Shown here piece by piece: positions 7,697-14,009 of a stretch of 14,009 nt of DNA. The stretch is from an uncultured Clostridia bacterium (GTDB taxonomy: Bacteria > Bacillota > Clostridia > TANB77 > CAG-508): assembly GCA_944386375.1 (NCBI GenBank), contig CALXAW010000029.1, positions 1-14,009 of the forward strand, written 5' to 3'. The position numbers and the translations under genes were made by a program. The notes beneath the pieces are model-generated. The model saw only the letters and a list, made by a program, of their open reading frames with translations. It was not told where the DNA came from and made no database searches. How positions within the stretch are numbered: the stretch's first letter is position 1; every line of letters begins with the position of its first letter.

Positions 7697-10403
7697 AGTG
7701 TGCATCATACCAATTTTGTGCTTCTGATACATCTGCTATTAGTGGTACATTAAGTTTTGTTGCAGTTTCCATTGATTGTTTTAAAATTGCTTTTACTTCT
7801 TCTTTTTCTTCTTTTTTTGCTTCTATTATCATTTCGTCATGTACTTGAAGTACTATTTTAGAGCCCATATTTTTTTCTTTTAATTTTTTATAAACACTAA
7901 TCATAGCAATTTTCATAATGTCTGCTGCTGTTCCTTGTATTGGTGTGTTCATTGCTACTCTTTTTCCAAAGTTTCGTACTACAAAGTTGTTTGATTTTAG
8001 TTCTGGTACATATCTTCTTCTATGAAATAGTGTTTCTACATATCCTTTTTCTTCTGCTTCTTTTGTTATGTTGTCCATAAATGTTTTTATTCCAGAATAT
8101 TTTTCTAGGTATTGATTTATATATTTTTTTGCTTCTCTTCTACTTATTCCTAGTTGTACTCCTAAACCATAGTCACTTATTCCATATACTATTCCAAAGT
8201 TTACTGCTTTTGCATTACTTCTTTGTTGTTTTGTTACATTTTCTATTGGTACGCCAAATACTTTTGATGCTGCTTGTTTGTGTATATCTTCGCCATCTTT
8301 AAATGCTTGTGTCATGTTTTCGTCTCCAGATATATGTGCTAATACTCTTAATTCTATTTGTGAATAGTCTGCATCTATATATACATACCCATCTGCAGGT
8401 TTAAATACCTTTCTTAGCCTTTTTCCTAGCTCGTCTCTTGTTGGTATGTTTTGTAGGTTTGGCTCTGTTGAACTTATTCTTCCTGTTGCTGTTATTGTTT
8501 GATGGAAAAATGAGTGTATTCTTTTTGTTTGTTGGTTTATATATGGTTTTAGCCCTTCTACATATGTAGAATTTAATTTCATTACTTGCCTGTATTCTAA
8601 TATTTTTTCTATAACTGGATGCTCTGGTTTTAGTTTTTCTAGTACTTCTACATCTGTTGAATACCCACTTTTGGTCTTTTTTAATACTGGTAATTTTAAT
8701 TTTTCGAATAGTATTTCTCCTAATTGTTTTGGAGAATTTATGTTAAATTCTTCTCCACAAAGTTCATATATTTCTTGTGTTAGTTTTTCTATTTTTTGTT
8801 TTATTTCGTCTCCATATTTGTCTAGTTCGTCTACACTTAAATACATTCCATTCCATTGCATATTAGATAATACTTCTACTGTTGGCATGTCTATATTGTT
8901 AAATAATTTTAATGCATTTATTTCTTCTAATTTTTGTGTTGTAATATTATATAGTTTTTGTATACAATACGAATATATTGCTCCTGTGTTTTTTTCTGTG
9001 TTTTGTGTTTTTTCTTCTGCTTGCTCTGCTTCAAATAAGTTTATTTGTTCTTGTTTTTCTTCTTCTATGTATTGTGCTATGTCTAGGTTTAGGTATTCTT
9101 CTGCTAATTCTTCTATTGTGTATTTGCTTTTTGTAGAATTTAATATATATGCTGCAACTTGTGCATCATATTTTAAGTTTTCCATTGTTATATCTATTTG
9201 TTTTAATAAAATATAGTCATGTGTTAGGTTAAAACCGTACTTTTCAATGGCATTTTCTTCAAATATATTTTTTAAAAATTCTTTTAGTCTTTCGTTTTTA
9301 TTTGTTATATAATATATCTCATTTTTTTCGTTATTATATATGTATATTGCATTTATTTCTTCTTTTATTATATCATTTGGGTTATTGGTTTGTTTTGTTG
9401 TTATATAATAATATATTTTCTTTTGTTGTTTTATTATTTTTAAGGTTTCGTCTATTTGTTGTATTTCTATTATTTTAAATAAGTCTTCTAGTGTTTTATT
9501 TTCTTGCTTTTCTTCTGTTAGGTTAAAGCGTTCTATGTATCTTTTAAAGTTTAATCTTTTAAATATTTCTAAGACCTTTTCTCTATCCCATTCTTCTACT
9601 TTAAAGTCTTTTAAGGTATCTTCTATTGGTACTTTTGTATTAATTGTTCCAAGTTCTTTTGATAAATATGCTAATTCTTTGTTTTGTATTATTTTTTCTC
9701 TTTGTTTTCCTTTTAGGTCGTCTTTGTTTTCTTCTATTTGTTTGTATAAATTATCTATTGTTTTATATTTTTTTATTAATGAAAGTGCTGTTTTTTCTCC
9801 TATTCCTGGTATTCCTGGTATATTGTCTGATGTGTCTCCTTGCAAGCCTTTTACTTCTATTAATTGTTTTGGTTCTACTCCATATGTGTCTATTACTTTT
9901 TGTCTATCAAAGTCTTCTGTTTCTGTTTTACCCATTTTTGTTCTTGGTATTTTTATTGTGGTATTGTCTGTTGCAAGCTGAAATGTGTCTCTGTCTCCAG
10001 ATACTATTGTTACATCTAAGCCTTGCTTTTCGCCAAAGCGTGATAGTGTTCCCATTATGTCGTCTGCTTCATACCCTTCTTTTTCTATTATGTCTATGTT
10101 CATTGCTTTTAATATTTCTTTTATTATTGGCATTTGCTGTGCTAGTTCGTCTGGCATTCCTTTTCTGTTTGCTTTATAACCTTCGTACATTTTATGTCTT
10201 GCTGTAGGTGCTTTTAAGTCAAATGTTACTACTAAATAGTCTGGTTTTTTTTCTTCTAATATTTTAAATAATATTGCTAAAAATCCATATACTGCATTTG
10301 TATATGTTCCGTCATTTGTCATAAGCATTTTATTGCCCATTATTCCGTAAAATGCTCTGTTTAAAATATTATTTCCATCTATTACTATTAACTGTTCTTT
10401 CAA
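7695..10403 (-). CDS. polA: DNA polymerase I with inactive-looking 3'-5' exonuclease domain
   Basis: PolA fills gaps, processes Okazaki fragments and serves repair. In this 902-residue protein the N-terminal 5'-nuclease domain (1 to about 290) has VIDGNNILNRAFYG, GYEADDIMG, VSGDRDTFQL and GLQGDTSDNIPGIPGIGEKTA. The middle domain (about 310-490) lacks the DxE and other acidic metal-binding residues of a proofreading exonuclease, as in Bacillus-type enzymes. The polymerase domain is complete: TATGRISSTEPNLQNIP near 638-654, motif A DADYSQIELRVLAH at 677-690, motif B RSNAKAVNFGIVYG at 728-741 and motif C QVHDE at 853-857. The start is TTG at 10403, nine bases after GGAG. It lies inside the 3' end of the glycosyltransferase gene, overlapping it by 35 nt, so expression may depend on the upstream gene. 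Confidence 0.96.
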   Translation of the reverse strand: MKEQLIVIDGNNILNRAFYGIMGNKMLMTNDGTYTNAVYGFLAILFKILEEKKPDYLVVTFDLKAPTARHKMYEGYKANRKGMPDELAQQMPIIKEILKAMNIDIIEKEGYEADDIMGTLSRFGEKQGLDVTIVSGDRDTFQLATDNTTIKIPRTKMGKTETEDFDRQKVIDTYGVEPKQLIEVKGLQGDTSDNIPGIPGIGEKTALSLIKKYKTIDNLYKQIEENKDDLKGKQREKIIQNKELAYLSKELGTINTKVPIEDTLKDFKVEEWDREKVLEIFKRLNFKRYIERFNLTEEKQENKTLEDLFKIIEIQQIDETLKIIKQQKKIYYYITTKQTNNPNDIIKEEINAIYIYNNEKNEIYYITNKNERLKEFLKNIFEENAIEKYGFNLTHDYILLKQIDITMENLKYDAQVAAYILNSTKSKYTIEELAEEYLNLDIAQYIEEEKQEQINLFEAEQAEEKTQNTEKNTGAIYSYCIQKLYNITTQKLEEINALKLFNNIDMPTVEVLSNMQWNGMYLSVDELDKYGDEIKQKIEKLTQEIYELCGEEFNINSPKQLGEILFEKLKLPVLKKTKSGYSTDVEVLEKLKPEHPVIEKILEYRQVMKLNSTYVEGLKPYINQQTKRIHSFFHQTITATGRISSTEPNLQNIPTRDELGKRLRKVFKPADGYVYIDADYSQIELRVLAHISGDENMTQAFKDGEDIHKQAASKVFGVPIENVTKQQRSNAKAVNFGIVYGISDYGLGVQLGISRREAKKYINQYLEKYSGIKTFMDNITKEAEEKGYVETLFHRRRYVPELKSNNFVVRNFGKRVAMNTPIQGTAADIMKIAMISVYKKLKEKNMGSKIVLQVHDEMIIEAKKEEKEEVKAILKQSMETATKLNVPLIADVSEAQNWYDAH

Positions 10404-11817
10404 AAAAATTCACTCCTTTGTTTTTTAGACTATATATTACCGAAATTAGTATTCCTACAGCCATTATTATTACAAATTGTTCGCTATATTTAAAGTTTTC
10501 GCCATGTGCTAAGAATGTGCAATTGGCTATTTGGCTTGTTATTGATATTCCTATTATTTGCTTTAGTGCTGTTGCGTTTTGTAACATCATTGTTGGAAAT
10601 AGCCACATTAAATACCATGGCTGAAAGTTTGTTATTAATATAAACATAAATATGTATAATAGGTAATTATATCTTTTTATTAAAAAGTTTAGTGTTATTT
10701 GTTTTTTTGTTATTGCATTTATTCCTACTATTATACATAAAAATGCAAAACCTATTATTAGCATTTTTTGTAATTGTTCAAATTGCTCAAATCCATTTAA
10801 CATCATTACTGTTTGTATTGATTTTGTGTATTTGCCTTGTTGGTCTGCTATTCCTTTTAGAATGCTTACATCTTGTATATATACTATATATGGTATTATT
10901 AAAATTACTATAAATATTAGTGCATATTTTATGCAGTTTATAAATCTTTTGGCAAGGCTTTTTTCTTTTCTAAAATAATATATTAATATAAATGGTAATA
11001 ATAGTATTGTAAAATATTTTATACATGTTGCTATTGCTAAAATTATTACTGATAATAATATGTTTTTTTTGCGTAATAGAAAATATATACTAGCTAACAT
11101 AAAAAATATTATGTATAAATCATTGTGTAAATTTGCTATTGCTTCTAATAATATAAATGGGTTTAGCCCATATATTATTGGAAATACTTTTTTTCTTGTT
11201 ATTTTGTATATTAAATATGTATTTGCAATATGTATTAATATTGCTGCTAACTTAAATATAAAAAATGCTATGTCTATATTTCCTGTTGATAACCATGCAA
11301 ATGTTTTACAAAATAGTTGCCATATTGGTCCATATACTACTGTTTGTTCTCCCCAGTAGTCTCCTCCTTTTAATAGCATTGTGTCTTTTTGTGCTTGTTC
11401 GTTTTGCTCCATATATTGGCTCATACTTGTATAATATGGGTTTTGGTTGTAGCTACTGTCTAGCCAGCCTACTCCTATGTAATAAAATATGTCTGAGCTT
11501 GTAAATGGTAATATTATTGCAAATAACACTGTTATTATTGCTACAAATATTATTATGTTTTTTATGTTTTTAAATAGTTCTTTATGTTTTTTTATAATTC
11601 CAAAATATAGTATTGTAATACCTATAAATAATATAAAAAATACTATTGTGTGATCTATTCTACTTATGCTATTTGTTAATAAAAATTGATATGAACTTTC
11701 AAAATTTACAATACTTTTATTTTGGATTAAATATATTATTGATGGTATTGCAAATAATATAGAAAGTGCTATAAAAAGTGTTTTTGTATTTATAATTTGC
11801 TTTATTTTTTCTACCAT
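10369..11817 (-). CDS. Polytopic GT-C glycosyltransferase, MptA/B-GT87-like
   Basis: This 482-residue integral membrane protein has about ten or more hydrophobic segments. The first long external loop carries TSSDIFYYIGVGWLD (106-120), where the acidic residue D109 is the likely catalytic base of GT-C enzymes. It then has NPYYTS, VVYGPIWQL (160-168), GLNPFILLEAIANLHND (217-233) and, near the end, NFQPWYLMWLFP (397-408). These recall the polyprenyl-phosphate-mannose-dependent mannosyltransferases (MptA/MptB) and GT87/DUF2029. It probably moves a sugar from a lipid-phosphate carrier to a glycan or lipid on the outer face of the membrane, but donor and acceptor cannot be read from the sequence. 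The start is ATG at 11817 after AGAGGT, 46 nt downstream of the STAND gene. Its last codons contain the polA ribosome binding site and start. Confidence 0.78.
   Translation of the reverse strand: MVEKIKQIINTKTLFIALSILFAIPSIIYLIQNKSIVNFESSYQFLLTNSISRIDHTIVFFILFIGITILYFGIIKKHKELFKNIKNIIIFVAIITVLFAIILPFTSSDIFYYIGVGWLDSSYNQNPYYTSMSQYMEQNEQAQKDTMLLKGGDYWGEQTVVYGPIWQLFCKTFAWLSTGNIDIAFFIFKLAAILIHIANTYLIYKITRKKVFPIIYGLNPFILLEAIANLHNDLYIIFFMLASIYFLLRKKNILLSVIILAIATCIKYFTILLLPFILIYYFRKEKSLAKRFINCIKYALIFIVILIIPYIVYIQDVSILKGIADQQGKYTKSIQTVMMLNGFEQFEQLQKMLIIGFAFLCIIVGINAITKKQITLNFLIKRYNYLLYIFMFILITNFQPWYLMWLFPTMMLQNATALKQIIGISITSQIANCTFLAHGENFKYSEQFVIIMAVGILISVIYSLKNKGVNFFERTVNSNRWK
10411..10419 (-). promoter_or_regulatory. 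Ribosome binding site for the TTG-started polA
   Basis: AAAGGAGTG on the minus strand lies inside the coding sequence of the glycosyltransferase (its residues K-G-V) and seven bases upstream of the TTG at 10403. The nearby GTG is out of frame. This site fixes the polA start and creates the 35-nt overlap. Confidence 0.65.
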
Positions 11818-11863
11818 TTTTACCTCTTTTTTTATTTACTATATCATATTTAATATAAGTTTT

Positions 11864-13912
11864 CTATATCTCTTCTTGTAGTTTTCTTTCACATTCTTTA
11901 AATGGTATATACCAATGGTTTTCGGTATTTAATATTTTTTCTATTTTAAATCTGTTTGTTTCTCCTAATGTGTCTTTACATGATTTATATATTTCCATTG
12001 TTATATTAAAAAATGTATCATCATCTGGCTCAAATAAAAGCCACATATATAGTGCTTTTATTGTGCGTTTATTGTTTCTGCCAAATTTATTTAAACATTG
12101 CTGATATGTTTCTTTTGCCATATCTAAATATTTTTTGTGCTTTTCTTCTACATATTCGTATTCTCCAGAGTCTGATTCGTATTCTACTATGTCTGATACT
12201 GTCATTAAATACCATAGTTTTGCATCTATTGTTAGTTCGCTTTCTTTTCCGTATTTTTCTAAACTTGTTTGATATGTATATATTGCTAGCTTATTTGCTT
12301 CTGTACGTAGTTTTAAGCCTTTTAAATATTTTATTAAATCTAGTTTTGCCCTTAATGTGCGTTCGTCTTTTTCTCCGTATTTGTTTTTATATAAAGTATG
12401 TTTTATTTCTTCTTTAACTGTTATTGGTGGATTTGCAATTATGTTTTCTATTTCTTCCATTTGTTTTGTTATTTGCTCAATATTGTTTTCTTCTACTAGA
12501 TTTGAAATTACAGTATATAATTTTCTTCTATACCCATATACTTCTAGTGAATATTTATTTTGTTCTTTTTCTTTTATTATTTTTTCTTTTAGGTATTTGC
12601 TTAAAATTTCTGAGTCTTTTTTTATTATAATCCTGGGACATTTTCTTTTTAATACATTTTCTATTGTTTTGTGTATATAATATTCTCCATTATTTTCATA
12701 TATAAATGACATTTGTTTTATTGTTTCGTATTTTTCTATTGAAAATGTTGGTACTACTTCTTTTCCTATTTCATATATTATGTTGTCATTCCAATTCCCT
12801 AATTGTGCTAGCATATATACTATTTCTCTTGTTTGATTGTCCATGTACCTAACATATCTTTCTACTAGTTCTTCTTTAGTTTCGCCAAATTTGTCTATTG
12901 TTATTGGTTCGTTTTTTCTTTTTAAGTCTTCATATGTGCTTACACATAGATCTAAATATACTGGTGTTCCGTTTGTTAGTTTATATATTTGTTCTCTTAA
13001 TTTGTTTTCTACAATTCCTGCTTTTTGTAAAAATTCGTCTGCATCACTAAATGCAAGGTCTCCTAACCTATGTTGTTCTATTGTTTCTTCCCAGTCTTGG
13101 TCATTTTCTCCCCATTTTAGTTTTTCTCTTCCTGCTATTACCCATAATACTCCTGGAGTGCGTAATATTATGCCATTGTCTCCTCTAAGCCACATATCTT
13201 TCATTAGCACATAACCGTCATTGCTAATTTCGTTTATCATTTTTTCATATGTGTCTAATAATATTACTAATGGTTTATTTGTTTTTGATATATTTTGTGT
13301 TAAGTCTTGTGAAAAATATTTTGGCAATTCTTCTAGTATTTCTGCTTCTGTTTTGTTTTCTAGCTCTTCTAAAAATTGTTTATAACTTTTGTCTGTATAT
13401 GTTTTTAAAATTGCTATACCTGAGTCTGCATATTTTACTAGTTTAGAAAATAGGCCTATTGTTGGTAATTCTCCTATTGCCTCTGTAATAAGGCTTAGTG
13501 TTCTACTTTGCTCTATTATTGATTTTACCTCTGGCTTGTTTGCATCTTGTCCTATTTTTATCGCATATGTATATATTGCTAAGTCAAATTTTGGAAAGTT
13601 GAATTCGTATTTTCTTTCTAGTTTGTTTTTTATTAAATACATTATTTTTTGTGGCTCTTGTGATGTTTCAAAATCAAATAATGTGTTTTGTACTCCCTTT
13701 TCTTCCATTTCTTCTGATAGCTTTTTTAAAAGTGCACTTTTTCCTATTCCACCTATTCCATAATATGCTATTATGTATATGTCTTCTATGTTTTGTATAT
13801 TTGATTCTAATTTATTATATTTTTTCCAAAATGCTTGGCGTGGTTCTACTCTATCTGTAAATATTCTTGTTGCTGTTTGTGCATCTTCGTTTTTTATTAT
13901 TTTTTTTGCCAT
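11864..13912 (-). CDS. STAND-type P-loop NTPase with C-terminal TPR-like repeats
   Basis: This 682-residue, apparently cytoplasmic protein starts with a short lead containing IFTDRVEPRQAFWKKY (17-32), the counterpart of the FxGRExE box before STAND ATPase cores. Walker A is GIGGIGKSALLKKL (52-65, K58/S59), Walker B is LVILLDTYE (215-223, D220), the sensor-like motif is VIAGREKL (258-265), and a GxP-type motif is LTNGTPVYLDL (312-322). A winged-helix region ends in YYIHKTIENVL (411-421), where IHK sits in the place of the NB-ARC MHD motif. From about 500 to 660, repeats of the form Y-x(4)-K-Y/F/L-G-x(5)-T/I-A, as in SLEKYGKESELTIDAKL and CLNKFGRNNKRTIKAL, resemble kinesin-light-chain TPRs. No separate effector domain is visible. 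STAND proteins are ATP-driven sensors or scaffolds in regulation or defence. The ligand and output here are unknown. The start is ATG at 13912, six bases after GGAG. Confidence 0.8.
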   Translation of the reverse strand: MAKKIIKNEDAQTATRIFTDRVEPRQAFWKKYNKLESNIQNIEDIYIIAYYGIGGIGKSALLKKLSEEMEEKGVQNTLFDFETSQEPQKIMYLIKNKLERKYEFNFPKFDLAIYTYAIKIGQDANKPEVKSIIEQSRTLSLITEAIGELPTIGLFSKLVKYADSGIAILKTYTDKSYKQFLEELENKTEAEILEELPKYFSQDLTQNISKTNKPLVILLDTYEKMINEISNDGYVLMKDMWLRGDNGIILRTPGVLWVIAGREKLKWGENDQDWEETIEQHRLGDLAFSDADEFLQKAGIVENKLREQIYKLTNGTPVYLDLCVSTYEDLKRKNEPITIDKFGETKEELVERYVRYMDNQTREIVYMLAQLGNWNDNIIYEIGKEVVPTFSIEKYETIKQMSFIYENNGEYYIHKTIENVLKRKCPRIIIKKDSEILSKYLKEKIIKEKEQNKYSLEVYGYRRKLYTVISNLVEENNIEQITKQMEEIENIIANPPITVKEEIKHTLYKNKYGEKDERTLRAKLDLIKYLKGLKLRTEANKLAIYTYQTSLEKYGKESELTIDAKLWYLMTVSDIVEYESDSGEYEYVEEKHKKYLDMAKETYQQCLNKFGRNNKRTIKALYMWLLFEPDDDTFFNITMEIYKSCKDTLGETNRFKIEKILNTENHWYIPFKECERKLQEEI

Positions 13913-13930
13913 ATTCTTCTCCTACCTAAC

Positions 13931-13936
13931 ATTATA
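13931..13936 (-). promoter_or_regulatory. Candidate -10 element for the STAND gene
   Basis: A perfect TATAAT lies about 18 bases before the ATG on the minus strand and just after the 13940-13968 hairpin. A good -35 is not visible, because that position falls inside the hairpin. The leader would be only about 12 nt, just enough to hold GTAGGAG. The call is tentative. Confidence 0.3.
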
Positions 13937-13939
13937 AAT

Positions 13940-13968
13940 AAGAGGGTTTCTAAAATGAGAACCCTCTT
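13940..13968 (-). terminator. Strong hairpin upstream of the STAND gene
   Basis: AAGAGGGTT (13940-13948) and AACCCTCTT (13960-13968) form a perfect 9-bp stem around an 11-base loop, 27 bases before the STAND start. On the minus strand the tail is TTATTTAT, a weak U-run. On the plus strand it is TTTAATGTTTTTTATTTTTTT. It could end a gene beyond the right edge, act in both directions, or be a leader attenuator of the STAND gene. The sequence alone does not decide. Confidence 0.5.
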
Positions 13969-14009
13969 TAATGTTTTTTATTTTTTTATTGATAATATTT
14001 TATATTGTA

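Noticed and set aside
11864..13912. Avs-type antiphage STAND system
   Set aside because: Avs proteins are much larger and carry a recognisable effector domain. This protein has neither, so a defence label would go beyond the evidence.
1..14009. CRISPR array, tRNA or rRNA genes, or insertion sequences
   Set aside because: No regularly spaced direct repeats, no cloverleaf-like or rRNA-like segments and no transposase motifs were found on reading both strands.
1..14009. Alternative genetic code (TGA as tryptophan), given the very low GC and a possible Mollicutes relation
   Set aside because: All major proteins are full length under the standard code, conserved tryptophans use TGG, and no gene is interrupted by in-frame TGA.

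Overview
This is a compact, AT-rich stretch in which all eight complete genes and one partial gene lie on the minus strand, so transcription runs from high to low coordinates. Purine-rich AAAGGAG-type ribosome binding sites, TTG starts, a bifunctional Rel enzyme, a SpoIIP-family protein and a PolA with a decayed proofreading site all point to a low-GC Bacillota, probably a Clostridia-like or related anaerobe. The lineage is an inference. The standard genetic code fits, since TGG codes for tryptophan and there are no in-frame TGA codons.

Upstream cluster (13912 to 7123): a STAND-type P-loop NTPase with C-terminal TPR-like repeats (11864-13912), a polytopic GT-C glycosyltransferase of the MptA/B-GT87 type (10369-11817), DNA polymerase I (7695-10403) and a membrane-anchored lytic transglycosylase (7123-7680). 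polA starts with TTG 35 nt inside the end of the glycosyltransferase gene. The transglycosylase also starts with TTG, and its Shine-Dalgarno sequence overlaps the polA stop codon. Translation of these three genes is therefore probably coupled. A hairpin follows at 7065-7087.

Housekeeping operon (6967 to 511): a good promoter (TTGTAA, 17 bp, TATAAT at 7001-7029) drives recJ (5279-6967), rel (3053-5254), hisS (1716-3029) and spoIIP (511-1653), with gaps of 24, 23 and 62 nt. It joins single-strand DNA processing, the stringent response, histidyl-tRNA charging and a cell-wall amidase-like protein. It resembles the recJ-apt-relA-dtd-hisS locus of other Bacillota, but apt and dtd are missing. The HisRS is of the class usual in eukaryotes, archaea and Bacteroidota.

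Left edge (1-510): a non-coding stretch of about 350 bp with a weak terminator-like hairpin, an extended -10 promoter and a 27-bp inverted repeat just downstream of it. It leads into the first 52 codons of a gene resembling the YhcG/DUF1016 PDDEXK nuclease family, cut by the window edge. This accessory gene and the STAND NTPase at the other end are the least ordinary parts of the window. I did not find a complete new multigene system.
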